Assembly (NCBI GenBank): GCA_963754235.1
Contig: CAVWFK010000046.1
Location: 124,001-188,000, forward strand
Direction of reading: 5' to 3'
Length of the DNA stretch: 64,000 nt
From: DATAYA01 sp963754235
GTDB taxonomy: Bacteria; Pseudomonadota; Alphaproteobacteria; Acetobacterales; Acetobacteraceae
The notes under the pieces were generated by a model, which searched no databases, was not told where the DNA came from, and saw only the letters and a list, made by a program, of their open reading frames with translations. Position numbers and translations under genes: made by a program. Positions 52,981-61,662 of this stretch are shown here, in pieces. Each line of letters begins with the position of its first letter. Position 1 is the stretch's first letter.

Positions 52981-53957
52981 GGCCGCACGGTCGTCGCGCG
53001 GATTTTTTGATCGAGCACGCGCAGACCTTGTCGATCGCCGTTTTCCTGGCGGTCTGCATCGCTGTGTTCGCGTCGGGCACGGACTACTTTCTGAGCGCCG
53101 GGAATTTCTTGAATCTGCTGCGCCAGTACGCCCCGTTGCTGATCGTGGCGGTGGCGATGACCTTCGTGATCATCACGGCCGGGATCGATCTGTCCGTGGG
53201 ATCCATCGTGGCGCTGGTGAACGCGCTGGCGGCGATCTTGTTGCGTGATGGAATACCCTGGCCGGTAGTGATCCTCGCGCTGCTGGCGCTGGGCGTGGCG
53301 ATCGGGTTGATACAGGGCTGGTTCGCCGCCTATCAGGGCATTCCGTCCTTCATCGTCACGCTGGCGGCGTTGTCCGGGTTGCGCGGGCTGGCACTGCTGT
53401 TGACGCAGGGATTCTCGATTCCCATTCCGGGGGGATCCGGCTTCGACGAGCTAGGGCGCGGCTGGGTGTTCGGCGTGCCCCTGCCGGCGGCGATCGCTGT
53501 CCTGATCGCGATCGTCGGCTTCGTGGTGCTGGAGCAGACGCGCTACGGCCGGCAGGTGGTGGCCGTGGGCGCCAACATGGAAGCGGCGCGACGGGCGGGA
53601 ATGCCGGCGCGCTGGATCGCCGCGTCGGTGTTCGCGCTGACCGGCATCGCCGCCGCACTCGCGGGGCTGATCATTGCGGCACGTCTCGGCTCGGGATCGT
53701 CAAACGCCGCAGTCGGGTTCGAACTCGACGTGATCGCCGCAGTGGTCCTGGGAGGCACCTCGTTGTTCGGCGGCCGCGGCAGTATCACCGGCACCGTGCT
53801 GGGCGCGCTGACCATCGCCGTGATCGGCAACGGCCTGATCCTGTCGCATGTCTCGCCCTTCTACACGCAGATCGTCACCGGGGCTATCATCCTGGGCGCG
53901 ATCTGGCTCAACACGCGCGTCTTCGCGCGCCTGGCGGCGCCCCGGCGCGCGGGCTGA
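52977..53957 (+). CDS. Sugar-type ABC transporter permease (RbsC-like)
   Basis: 326 residues, intact, with 8-10 helices. BPD_transp_2 blocks: RQYAPLLIVAVAMTFVIITA, GIDLSVGSIVALVNALAAIL, YQGIPSFIVTLAALSGLRGL, TRYGRQVVAVGANMEAARRA, GMPARWIAASVFALTGIAAA, VGFELDVIAAVVLGGTSLFG and GRGSITGTVLGALTIAVIGN. Completes receptor-ATPase-permease. Followed after 10 bp, with AAAGGAGA, by the phosphotriesterase-like gene, which implies that import and metabolism are cotranscribed. Confidence 0.93.
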   Translation: MRPHGRRADFLIEHAQTLSIAVFLAVCIAVFASGTDYFLSAGNFLNLLRQYAPLLIVAVAMTFVIITAGIDLSVGSIVALVNALAAILLRDGIPWPVVILALLALGVAIGLIQGWFAAYQGIPSFIVTLAALSGLRGLALLLTQGFSIPIPGGSGFDELGRGWVFGVPLPAAIAVLIAIVGFVVLEQTRYGRQVVAVGANMEAARRAGMPARWIAASVFALTGIAAALAGLIIAARLGSGSSNAAVGFELDVIAAVVLGGTSLFGGRGSITGTVLGALTIAVIGNGLILSHVSPFYTQIVTGAIILGAIWLNTRVFARLAAPRRAG

Positions 53958-53967
53958 AAGGAGACCG

Positions 53968-55035
53968 ATGGCGAAGCTGGCGGAGACGCATACAGGGTCG
54001 GGCCGGGTGATGACCGTTCTGGGGCCGGTGGCAGCAAGCGAGCTTGGCATCACGCTGATGCACGAGCACCTGCTGAACGATTGCCGGTGCTGGTGGCACC
54101 GGCCCCGGGAGCCCGCGCGGCTGCGGCTCGCCTGCGAACCGGTGAATGCCGGCATATTGGGCGAGTTGCGCATGGATCCGTTCGTCAATCTGGACAATTG
54201 CGCATTGCAGGATGAACGGCTCGCCATCGCCGAATTGTCGCAGGCCGTCGAGCTCGGCTGCCGCACCATTGTGGATCCGACCTGCACCGGCATCGGCCGC
54301 AATCCGCTGGCGCTGCGCCGCATCGCGCTGGACACGGGGATCAACGTGGTGATGGGCGCCGGGTACTATCTGGAAGCGTCTCACCCGCCCGATTTCGCAA
54401 CGCTGTCGGAGGACGCGATAGCCGAGCGGATCGTGCGCGACGCTGATGAGGGCGTGGATGGCACCGATGTGCGCATCGGGCTGATCGGCGAGATCGGCGT
54501 CTCCGGCGATTTCACGCCGGCCGAACAGAAATCGCTGCGCGGTGCGGCGCGCGCGGCGCGGCGCACCGGCCTGCCGCTGATGGTGCATTTGCCCGGCTGG
54601 TTTCGCCACGGGCACCGCGTGCTGGATATGGTGGAGCAGGAAGGTGCCGATCTCCGCCACACTGTCCTGTGCCACATGAACCCTTCCTTCGCCGATACGG
54701 CGTATCAGGCCAGCCTGGCGCGCCGCGGGGCGTTCCTGGAATACGACATGATCGGCATGGATTACTGGTACGCCGACCAGAGCGTGCAGTGCCCGTCCGA
54801 CGATGAAAACGCGCGCGCCATCGCCGGGCTGATCGAAGCAGGCTTGCTGGATCGGCTGCTGCTGTCGCAGGACGTGTTCCTGAAGATGATGCTGACCCGA
54901 TATGGCGGGTTCGGCTATGGCTACATCCTGCGTCACTTCATCCCAAGGTTGCGGCGCCACGGCGTCGCCGAGGCGGCGATCGGGACCATGCTGATCGACA
55001 ATCCGCGCGACGTGTTCTGGAAGGGCTCGGAATGA
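53968..55035 (+). CDS. Phosphotriesterase-family metal hydrolase
   Basis: 355 residues, ATG 53968 with AAAGGAGA upstream. TIM-barrel amidohydrolase: MTVLGPVAASELGITLMHEH LL with metal ligands H32 and H34, IGLIGEIGVSGDFTPAEQKS (metal-bridging residue region), LMVHLPGWFRHGHRVLDMVE, HTVLCHMNPSFADTAYQASL (His ligands), LLSQDVFLKMMLTRYGGFGY (Asp) and IDNPRDVFWKGSE. Relatives are lactonases or phosphodiesterases in sugar pathways. As first enzyme after an ABC importer it could open a lactone or cleave a phosphodiester or glycosyl bond of the imported compound. Stop overlaps the next ATG by 4 bp. Confidence 0.88.
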   Translation: MAKLAETHTGSGRVMTVLGPVAASELGITLMHEHLLNDCRCWWHRPREPARLRLACEPVNAGILGELRMDPFVNLDNCALQDERLAIAELSQAVELGCRTIVDPTCTGIGRNPLALRRIALDTGINVVMGAGYYLEASHPPDFATLSEDAIAERIVRDADEGVDGTDVRIGLIGEIGVSGDFTPAEQKSLRGAARAARRTGLPLMVHLPGWFRHGHRVLDMVEQEGADLRHTVLCHMNPSFADTAYQASLARRGAFLEYDMIGMDYWYADQSVQCPSDDENARAIAGLIEAGLLDRLLLSQDVFLKMMLTRYGGFGYGYILRHFIPRLRRHGVAEAAIGTMLIDNPRDVFWKGSE

Positions 55036-55802
55036 GCGATGCGATTCGCGTGCTGTTGGTGGGTGAGAGCTGGATGAGTGCTGCCACCCATTACAAGGGC
55101 TTCGACCAGTTCGGCAGCGTGACTTATCATCTGGGTGCCGAGCCGCTGGTCGCGGCCCTGTCCGGCAGCCGCTTCAGCCTGACCTATATGCCGGCGCACG
55201 AGGCCTCGGCGGCATTTCCCTTCGACGCCGACGGGCTGAAAGCGTGGGACGTCGTGATGCTGTCCGATATCGGATCGAACACGCTGCTATTGCCGCAGCA
55301 GGTCTGGCTGCACGGCCATCCGGTCCCGAACCGGCTGAAACTTGTGCGTGATTTCGTCAGGGATGGCGGCGGGCTGGTGATGGTCGGTGGCTATTTCAGC
55401 TTCCAGGGCATCGACGGTCGCGCCCGCTGGCACCGCACGCCGGTGGAGGAGGCGCTGCCGGTCACATGCCTGCCGCACGACGATCGGCTGGAGGTGCCGG
55501 AGGGTTTTTGTGCGGATATCCTGGCACCTGCGCATCCGGCGATGGCGGGTTTGAACGAAGAATGGCCATTGCTGCTGGGTGCCAATGAAGTGGCGCTGAG
55601 GCCCGGCGCCGAATTGCTGGCGCGTCTGCCAGAGGAGGCGGGCGGCCATCCGCTGCTCGCCGTCGGCCGGCACGGACGCGGGCGCAGCGCGGCCTGGACG
55701 TCGGATATCGGCCCGCACTGGGCGCCGCAGAAATTCTGCGATTGGCCCGGTTATGCGCGACTGTGGATGAACCTGCTGGCCTGGACGGCCGGCGAGGGCT
55801 GA
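55032..55802 (+). CDS. Glutamine amidotransferase-like (DUF1355-type) protein
   Basis: 256 residues, intact. VLLVGESWMSAATHYKGFDQ, FDADGLKAWDVVMLSDIGSN, VRDGGGLVMVGGYFSFQGID, GRHGRGRSAAWTSDIGPHWA, PGYARLWMNLLAWTAG. This is the class-I-GATase-like fold of cytoplasmic proteins related to ThuA and DUF1355; the usual catalytic Cys position near GGGLVMVGG is not clearly present, so glutaminase activity is doubtful. In the operon it sits between phosphotriesterase-like and the convergent kinase gene. Possibly a cofactor-free sugar-modifying protein as for ThuA. Function inferred only from context. Confidence 0.72.
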   Translation: MSDAIRVLLVGESWMSAATHYKGFDQFGSVTYHLGAEPLVAALSGSRFSLTYMPAHEASAAFPFDADGLKAWDVVMLSDIGSNTLLLPQQVWLHGHPVPNRLKLVRDFVRDGGGLVMVGGYFSFQGIDGRARWHRTPVEEALPVTCLPHDDRLEVPEGFCADILAPAHPAMAGLNEEWPLLLGANEVALRPGAELLARLPEEAGGHPLLAVGRHGRGRSAAWTSDIGPHWAPQKFCDWPGYARLWMNLLAWTAGEG

Positions 55803-56699
55803 TCAGGCGGCAGCGAGGATGGCGTGCAACTCGTGAGCGGTCGGAAACGCCGCCAATGTGCCGGGTCGGCTGACGGTGATTGCCGCCGCTCGGGCAGCGG
55901 CCCGCAGCGCCGTGGCCGCCGGCATATGTCGCGCGAACAGTGCCGCGGACAGCACAGCCGTAAAAGTGTCGCCGGCGCCGGTGGTGTCCCGCACGGTCGT
56001 CGGCATCGCCGGAGCCGCCCGGCTGCCATTCGCGTCCGCCATCAGCGCGCCCTCCGCCCCCAGTGTCACGACCACACGCCCGGCGCCCGCGCTGCGGATG
56101 CGCATGGCCGCTTCGAGCGCATCTGCCGTGCCGCCAAGCTGGCGTGCCTCCCCGCGGTTGAGCACCGCGAGGTCAACCAGCGGCCACAATGCGGTAAAAC
56201 CGAAATCGACCGGCGCCGCGTTCAATACCGTTGCCAGCCCGCGTTCCCTGGCGGCGAGCAGCGCTTGGCGCGTAACCGCAGCGCGCAGATTGCCTTGCAT
56301 CAGCAGCAGGGTCGCATCCGTCGCGCGCACCGCCCGCGTGACATCATCCTCGGTCATCGCGCGGGCGCAGCCCGCCGTCGAGACGATGCTGTTCTCGCCG
56401 CCGGCGGCCAACAGGATCAGCGAGCGGTCGGTTGGCGCGTCGGTGGTGATCAAGCAGCCGCTGTCGAGCGGTTCCTGCGCCAGCAGCCAGCGCAGCAGCG
56501 CGGCCGGCTCGTCCCCGCCGATACGCGCGACGAGCCGTGTCGGGATCCCCGCGCGAGCAAGCAGTACCGCCTGATTTGCTCCCTTGCCGCCAAGGTCGCA
56601 TTTGCAGCCCTCCGCCAGCAGCGTCTCGCCCGGCAACGGCAGCGCGGGCAGCAGAAAAGTCTCGTCGAGCGTGATGTTTCCGATCACAATGGCGGACAT
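55803..56699 (-). CDS. PfkB-family carbohydrate/nucleoside kinase
   Basis: 298 residues from ATG 56699 (MSAIVIGNITLDETFLLPAL). LGGKGANQAVLLARAGIPTR (ribokinase signature 1), VARIGGDEPAALL, VLNAAPVDFGFTALWPLVDL and the catalytic TTVRDTTGAGDTFTAVLSAA (GAGD). About the size of ribokinase. It phosphorylates a sugar or nucleoside-like substrate. The stop lies directly against the GATase-like stop (1 bp apart) and its start is 29 bp from the divergent BtpA gene, so the kinase is on the opposite strand but inside the cluster. Probably the intracellular trapping step for the imported compound. Confidence 0.9.
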   Translation of the reverse strand: MSAIVIGNITLDETFLLPALPLPGETLLAEGCKCDLGGKGANQAVLLARAGIPTRLVARIGGDEPAALLRWLLAQEPLDSGCLITTDAPTDRSLILLAAGGENSIVSTAGCARAMTEDDVTRAVRATDATLLLMQGNLRAAVTRQALLAARERGLATVLNAAPVDFGFTALWPLVDLAVLNRGEARQLGGTADALEAAMRIRSAGAGRVVVTLGAEGALMADANGSRAAPAMPTTVRDTTGAGDTFTAVLSAALFARHMPAATALRAAARAAAITVSRPGTLAAFPTAHELHAILAAA

Positions 56700-56728
56700 G
56701 GGATACGCTTCCCGAACAGGACGGCACG

Positions 56729-57568
56729 ATGAGTGTGGCACCTGCGCGGCCAAACGCCATACAAGAGATTTTCGGCCGCACGAAGGCCGTGATCTGCGTG
56801 GTGCATTGCCTGCCGCTCCCGGGTGCCCCGGCATACGAAGGCGAGCCGGTTGCCGCTATCGTCGAACGCGCGCTGCGCGACGCCGATGCCTATGCGACCG
56901 CCGGCGCCGACGGACTGATCATCGAGAACCATGGGGACATCCCGTTTTTGAAACCGGACGCGATCGGCCCGGAGACGGCGGCGATCCTGGCGGTGATCAC
57001 CGACCGGGTGCGGCAGGCGACCGGCGTACCGCTCGGGGTGAACGTGCTGGCCAATGCCGCGATTCCCGCCCTCGCGGTCGCGGTGGCGGGAGCCGCGCGC
57101 TTTATCCGCGTGAACCAATGGGCCAATGCCTATGTCGCCAACGAGGGCCTTGTCGAGGGCGAGGCCGCCCGCGCGCTCCGCTACCGCGCCGCACTGCGCG
57201 CGCGCGAGATTCGCGTCTTCGCCGATGTCCACGTGAAGCACGGCGCCCACGCCATCGTTGCCGACCGCCCGATCGCCGAGCTGGTACGCGACGTGGAGTT
57301 CTTCGACGCCGACGCGGTGATCGCGACCGGGCAGCGCACCGCCGATGCCGCCACGGTCGCGGAGATCGAGGCGATCGGCCAGGCGACGTCGCTGCCGTTG
57401 CTGGTCGGCAGCGGCGTCACGGCGGAGAATGTCAGCGATGTTCTCGCACGGGCGGATGGCGTGATTGTGGCGAGCTCGCTGAAGGTGGGCGGCGTCTGGT
57501 GGAATCCGGTCGATCCCGGGCGGGCGCGGCAGTTCATGCAGCGCGCGGGCATGATACGGTCGGCGTAG
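56729..57568 (+). CDS. BtpA/SgcQ-family protein
   Basis: 279 residues, intact; ATG 56729. TIM-barrel family: TKAVICVVHCLPLPGAPAYE, DADAYATAGADGLIIENHGD, IPFLKPDAIGPETAAILAVI, PLGVNVLANAAIPALAVAVA, FIRVNQWANAYVANEGLVEG, VFADVHVKHGAHAIVADRPI, VIATGQRTADAATVAEIEAI, LLVGSGVTAENVSDVLARAD. Family members are implicated in photosystem I biogenesis (BtpA) or occur in sugar operons (SgcQ), without a settled reaction; the fold suggests a phosphate-binding enzyme acting on a phosphosugar. Here it is adjacent to a PfkB kinase and TenA, 3 bp upstream of the latter. Confidence 0.88.
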   Translation: MSVAPARPNAIQEIFGRTKAVICVVHCLPLPGAPAYEGEPVAAIVERALRDADAYATAGADGLIIENHGDIPFLKPDAIGPETAAILAVITDRVRQATGVPLGVNVLANAAIPALAVAVAGAARFIRVNQWANAYVANEGLVEGEAARALRYRAALRAREIRVFADVHVKHGAHAIVADRPIAELVRDVEFFDADAVIATGQRTADAATVAEIEAIGQATSLPLLVGSGVTAENVSDVLARADGVIVASSLKVGGVWWNPVDPGRARQFMQRAGMIRSA

Positions 57569-57571
57569 CGC

Positions 57572-58291
57572 ATGGACGCGGTGCCGTTCCACGAAGCGCT
57601 GCGCCGCGACGCCACGCAGCCCTGGCAGGCGTTGCAGACGCACCGCTTCGTCCGGGACATCGAGGCGGACCGGCTGCCGGCCGAGGTGTTCATGCGATAC
57701 CTGTGCTATGAGCGGGAGTTCGTGGAAACCGCGGTGCTGATCTTCGGACATGCGATGCTGAAGGCACCGGATCACGAGCAGCGGCGGGTGCTGATCGGCG
57801 TACTGCACGGGCTGGTCGAGGAGCAACTTCCCTATTTCGAGAGCGCGTTCCCCCAGTTGCGGGCCTCACCGCTGCCGCGAACCGACTTGCCGCCTGCCGT
57901 GACGTCTTTTCGCGACGGCATGCTGGCGGTGGCAACGCAAGGATCATACGAGGATGTCCTGGCCGCCATGCTGGGTGCCGAGTGGGCGTACGCCACTTGG
58001 TGCTGCCGGGCGGCGCAGCGACCGATATCCGACCCGGCGCTCCGCCGCTGGGTAGCGCTGCACGCGGAAGAGCGGTTCCTTAGAGGCGTCGAGTGGCTGA
58101 AAATGCGGCTTGACGCGCTCAGCGCCGGATTGACGCAGGCGGCGCGCGAGCACTGCGCTTTTCACTTCCGGCGCACTCTTGAGCTGGAGATCGACTTTCA
58201 CACCGCGGCTTATGCCGCATCGGCCGGTGCTGCGGCGCCTCAAGCGGTCGGCTCGTTGAGCGCCCCGAGTTTGGATGATCGCCGCACATGA
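57572..58291 (+). CDS. TenA/THI-4-family protein (thiaminase II-like)
   Basis: 239 residues, ATG 57572. All-helical haem-oxygenase-like fold: AVPFHEALRRDATQPWQALQ, THRFVRDIEADRLPAEVFMR YLCYEREFVE, VLHGLVEEQLPYFESAFPQL, AAMLGAEWAYATWCCRAAQR (Cys pair in the place of the TenA nucleophile region), LHAEERFLRGVEWLKMRLDA. TenA proteins hydrolyse aminopyrimidines for thiamin salvage; others are divergent and found in unrelated operons. The C-terminal 20 residues overlap the convergent doxX gene by 52 bp and are of low complexity. With PfkB and BtpA it suggests processing of a base-sugar compound; not established. Confidence 0.85.
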   Translation: MDAVPFHEALRRDATQPWQALQTHRFVRDIEADRLPAEVFMRYLCYEREFVETAVLIFGHAMLKAPDHEQRRVLIGVLHGLVEEQLPYFESAFPQLRASPLPRTDLPPAVTSFRDGMLAVATQGSYEDVLAAMLGAEWAYATWCCRAAQRPISDPALRRWVALHAEERFLRGVEWLKMRLDALSAGLTQAAREHCAFHFRRTLELEIDFHTAAYAASAGAAAPQAVGSLSAPSLDDRRT

Positions 58292-58680
58292 GCGCCCAAG
58301 CGCAGCGCCCAAGTCGCCCCTGGGCCATGCACCGCGGCAAACAGCAGGCCGGCGATGAACGTGAAATGGTCAATAAAGAAGCCAAATTCATCGCGATTGC
58401 CGCTCCAGCGGGAAGGCCCGTGAAACGAGAGAGCCAGGAACAGAACGTAGGCCGCGGCCAGAATGGCTGCCTCGGAAAAGAACCCTCCCGTGAAGAATGC
58501 CAGCGCAATCGCGCTCTCGAAGAAGGCTGCGACCCACGCAAGGAGCAGCGGGAAAGGGAAGCCGGCCGAGGCAATGTACACCGCGGTAGCCGCCATTCCG
58601 GAGAATTTGAAGATCGCGGCCATGGCGAAAACACCGCCGAAGATCAGCCGCGCGACGAGCAGAGAGACCGTTTTGATCAT
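58240..58680 (-). CDS. DoxX-family membrane protein
   Basis: 146 residues from ATG 58680 (MIKTVSLLVARLIFGGVFAM). Four helices: LIFGGVFAMAAIFKFSGMAA, GFPFPLLLAWVAAFFESAIA, FFSEAAILAAAYVLFLALSF, FFIDHFTFIAGLLFAAVHGP. The KFSG and FESAIALAFF blocks and FHGPSRW follow the DoxX pattern. Usually part of redox or thiosulfate/quinone-linked complexes; many solitary copies have unknown function. Convergent overlap with tenA (52 bp). AACTCCCCC lies upstream on its strand as likely ribosome site (GGGGGAGTT). Confidence 0.85.
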   Translation of the reverse strand: MIKTVSLLVARLIFGGVFAMAAIFKFSGMAATAVYIASAGFPFPLLLAWVAAFFESAIALAFFTGGFFSEAAILAAAYVLFLALSFHGPSRWSGNRDEFGFFIDHFTFIAGLLFAAVHGPGATWALRLGAHVRRSSKLGALNEPTA

Positions 58681-59082
58681 GGGGGAGTTCCTTTGGGTTT
58701 CGCTCAGTCTGTCCCAAGGACGAATGGGGCGCGGGCGCGCCGACACCCGCGGGCTCACGGCTCCCGTCCGGGCAGATGTGCTCGCACCGGTGCCGGTATC
58801 GCCATATATCCGCGCAAGAACAACTCCTCGTGAGGGTTGCTCCACAAGAGCGCCGCCCATCGTCCGCGGCGAGTCCGTTCCGCCCACGTACCACACCGCA
58901 CCCACTTGCTCGACAAAGGCGCCATCGTCGATACGCTCGACCACGACCAGGTGCAGAACGCGTCGCTGCTCGCGGGATGCCTGGCGATCCGAAAGGGAAG
59001 GCGCATGCTGGAACCGAGTGCGGGTTCGAAGGAATGGGTGGCAGGCTCGATCATGGCGCAGCGCGGCACGGGCCGCGACCGC
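58681..59082. other. Interval between doxX and the formamidase gene
   Basis: About 400 bp. The minus strand around 58960-58790 is open and reads RVLHLVVVERIDDGAFVEQV then GAVWYVGGTDSPRTMGGALV, coding-like but without start or family match; the plus strand is also open in the formamidase frame. It may hold a remnant of a lost gene; I do not call it. Confidence 0.35.
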
Positions 59083-60042
59083 ATGCCGCAGACCCATGAG
59101 CTGACCGAGGCGAAGCAGGGCCGGTATCACTATACGATCGGGCCCTATTCCGATCCGGTGCTGACGGTGAAACCAGGCGACCGTATCCTCGTCGAGACGC
59201 GCGACGCCTTCGAGGGCGCGATCCAGACCGAGCAGGACCGCCCCACGCAGAAGCTGCGGATGCCGTACGTCAACCCGCAAAACGGCCCGATCATGATCGA
59301 GGGCGCCGAGAAAGGCGACACGGTGGCCGTGCATATCGAGAGCATGGTCCCGCGCGGCCACAACCCGCGCGGGACGTGCTGCATGATTCCGGAATTCGGC
59401 GGCCTGACCGGGACGACACATACCACGCTGCTGAACGATCCGCTGCCGGAGAAGGTCCGCAAGGTGCATATCGACGAGGAATGGGTGCGCTGGAGCGACC
59501 GCGTGACCCTGCCGTACAATCCGCACATCGGTACGCTGAGCCTCTCGCCCGAGATCGACAGCATCAATTCCCTCACCCCCGACAATCACGGCGGCAACAT
59601 GGACCTGCCGGACATGGGTCCGGGCAGCATCACCTATCTGCCGGTGCGCAGCGCCGGCGCGCGGCTGTTCATCGGCGACGCCCATGCCTGTCAGGGCGAC
59701 GGCGAGGTGTGCGGCGTGGCGGTGGAATACGCGACCGTCACCACGATCCGCGTGGACCTGATCAAGGGTTGGACGATCGAGTGGCCGCGCCTTGAGAAGG
59801 AAGACTTCATCATGACGATCGGCAGCGCGCGGCCGCTCGAGGACGCGGCACGCATCGCCTACCGCGAGCTGGTACTTTGGCTCGCCGCCGAATACGGGTT
59901 CGATCGATGGGACGCCTACATGATGCTGAGCCAGTGCGGCCGGGTCCGGCTCGGCAACTTCGTCGATCCGAAATACACCGTGGGCGCCGCGATCGCGAAG
60001 AAATACCTGGTCCGCCCGGCCGCTTCGAGCGCCGTCGGATAG
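59083..60042 (+). CDS. Acetamidase/formamidase family protein
   Basis: About 319 residues if started at ATG 59083 (MPQTHELTEAKQGRYHYTIG); the frame is open about 80 codons further upstream, but family homology begins here. FmdA/AmdA blocks: YSDPVLTVKPGDRILVETRD, QNGPIMIEGAEKGDTVAVHI, CMIPEFGGLTG, LPYNPHIGTLSLSPEIDSIN, TPDNHGGNMDLPDMGPGSIT, LFIGDAHACQGDGEVCGVAV, MTIGSARPLEDAARIAYREL. Cytosolic hydrolase releasing ammonia from formamide, acetamide or related short amides; metal-binding His and Asp are in the GDAHACQGDGE block. Intact. Confidence 0.88.
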   Translation: MPQTHELTEAKQGRYHYTIGPYSDPVLTVKPGDRILVETRDAFEGAIQTEQDRPTQKLRMPYVNPQNGPIMIEGAEKGDTVAVHIESMVPRGHNPRGTCCMIPEFGGLTGTTHTTLLNDPLPEKVRKVHIDEEWVRWSDRVTLPYNPHIGTLSLSPEIDSINSLTPDNHGGNMDLPDMGPGSITYLPVRSAGARLFIGDAHACQGDGEVCGVAVEYATVTTIRVDLIKGWTIEWPRLEKEDFIMTIGSARPLEDAARIAYRELVLWLAAEYGFDRWDAYMMLSQCGRVRLGNFVDPKYTVGAAIAKKYLVRPAASSAVG

Positions 60043-60162
60043 TCCGCCAGTTTTCCTCTCGCTTTGGCGGGGCCGAGCGGTTGCGGGTCCGGCAGGGGGG
60101 TGAATGCCACCTATGCGGCACGAGTGCTGCCGCCGCCCGCCGCGCTGGGACTATCATCCCGG

Positions 60163-61620
60163 ATGCTCCGATCCGCCCCCGCCCTACGCATCGCCCTCAG
60201 CGAACTGCGTGCGACGATCGCGCTGGCCGGACCGCTGGTCGGCGGCCAGCTCTGCCTGATCGCGATGAACGTCGTGGACGTGATGCTGGCCGGGCATCTG
60301 AGCGCCCACGTGCTGGGCGCCGTCGCGGTGGGTGCGAGCATCTGGACCGTCGCCCTGATCGGCCTGTCGGGGCTGATGATGGCGGTGTCGCCGACCGTGG
60401 CCCAGCTGGACGGAGCGGGCCTGCGGGCGCAGGCGGTGCCGGTGCTGCACCAGGCGCTGCTGCTCGCGGGCGCCGCCGGGCTGCTCGCCTGGGTCGCGGT
60501 GGGCTGGGGTGGGCCGCTTCTGGTCGGCGCGCTCGGCCTGCCGCCGGAGCTGGCCGCTGACGTCATCGCCTTCCTCCGCGCGGTGAGCTTCGGCGCGCCG
60601 GCGCTCGGGCTCTACTTCGCCGCGCGTGGGCTGTCCGAGGGGCTTGGGGTCACCTGGCCGACGATGATGTTCGGGTTGGCGGGCCTGATCCTGCTGGCAC
60701 CGGTCGGCTACGTCCTCATGTATGGCGCCTTCGGCCTGCCCGGCCTCGGCGCGCTCGGCAGCGGGTTGGCCAACGCGCTGGTCTGCTGGGCCGAGGCCGC
60801 CGGCTATCTCGCGTTCGTCCACGTGGCACCCTGCTATCCCGGCTTGCGCTGGCCCCGGGGCTCCTGGCGACCGGACCGGGCCGTGCTTGCGGGCCTGCTG
60901 CGGCTGGGGCTGCCGATGTCAGGCAGCCTGTTAATGGAGGTCTCTCTGTTCTCCGCCGCCGGGCTGATGATCGGCGGCCTGGGCGAGGATGCGGTGGCCA
61001 GTCACCAGGTGGCGCTCAATCTCGCCTCGGTGACGTTCATGGTGCCGCTGGGGATCGCGCTCGCGACGACGGTACGGGTGGGAAACGCGGTCGGCCGCCG
61101 CGATGGGGCCGGGGTCCGGCGCGCCGGCCTCACCGGGATCGGCCTCGCGCTGCTCGCACAGGCCTGTTCAAGTGCGGCGATGTTCGGCGCCCCGTATTGG
61201 CTTGCCTCGATCTACACACAGGACGCGGCGGTGCTCGCCGGCGCTGTCGTGCTGCTGCATCTGGCGGCGATTTTCCAGGTGTCGGACGGATTGCAGGTGG
61301 CGGCGAATGGCGCCTTGCGCGGCCTGAAGGATACGCGCGCGCCGCTGATCGCCACTGCTTTGGCCTATTGGGGGGTGGGCATGCCGCTCGCCTGGTGGCT
61401 GGGCATGCGGGACCGGCTGGGCGCGCCGGGCGTCTGGATCGGCCTGATCGCCGGGCTGACGACCGCCGCGATCCTGCTGGTGCTGCGGTTCGATAGGCTG
61501 TCGCGGATGCCGCGCGCAGGGGTTGCGCGACGCGCGAGGCGCGCTGAAGCGCCTGTGGAGGGAAGGGGCGAGGTAATTCTGCGCGCCGATGTCGGGGAGC
61601 GGCCGCCCCGAACGTCCTAG
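60163..61620 (+). CDS. MATE-family multidrug/metabolite exporter
   Basis: 485 residues from ATG 60163 (MLRSAPALRIALSELRATIA). Twelve helices in two bundles: GPLVGGQLCLIAMNVVDVML, AGHLSAHVLGAVAVGASIWT, PTVAQLDGAGL, FLRAVSFGAPALGLYFAARG, LSEGLGVTWPTMMFGLAGLI, GLPGLGALGSGLANALVCWA; second half GSLLMEVSLFSAAGLMIGGL, ASHQVALNLASVTFMVPLGI, ALATTVRVGNAVGRRDG, LQVAANGALRGLKDTRAPLI. NorM-type Na+/H+-coupled antiporter of cationic compounds. A cytosolic Arg/Glu-rich C-terminal tail of about 35 residues is longer than usual. Confidence 0.92.
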   Translation: MLRSAPALRIALSELRATIALAGPLVGGQLCLIAMNVVDVMLAGHLSAHVLGAVAVGASIWTVALIGLSGLMMAVSPTVAQLDGAGLRAQAVPVLHQALLLAGAAGLLAWVAVGWGGPLLVGALGLPPELAADVIAFLRAVSFGAPALGLYFAARGLSEGLGVTWPTMMFGLAGLILLAPVGYVLMYGAFGLPGLGALGSGLANALVCWAEAAGYLAFVHVAPCYPGLRWPRGSWRPDRAVLAGLLRLGLPMSGSLLMEVSLFSAAGLMIGGLGEDAVASHQVALNLASVTFMVPLGIALATTVRVGNAVGRRDGAGVRRAGLTGIGLALLAQACSSAAMFGAPYWLASIYTQDAAVLAGAVVLLHLAAIFQVSDGLQVAANGALRGLKDTRAPLIATALAYWGVGMPLAWWLGMRDRLGAPGVWIGLIAGLTTAAILLVLRFDRLSRMPRAGVARRARRAEAPVEGRGEVILRADVGERPPRTS

Positions 61621-61662
61621 GAACACGGCCAGGTTCGGCCGGCCACTTGCAGGGGAACCAAG

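Noticed and set aside
58837..59082. N-terminal extension of the formamidase
   Set aside because: Open frame but no family similarity before MPQTHELTEAKQ and no ribosome-binding site that would favour it.
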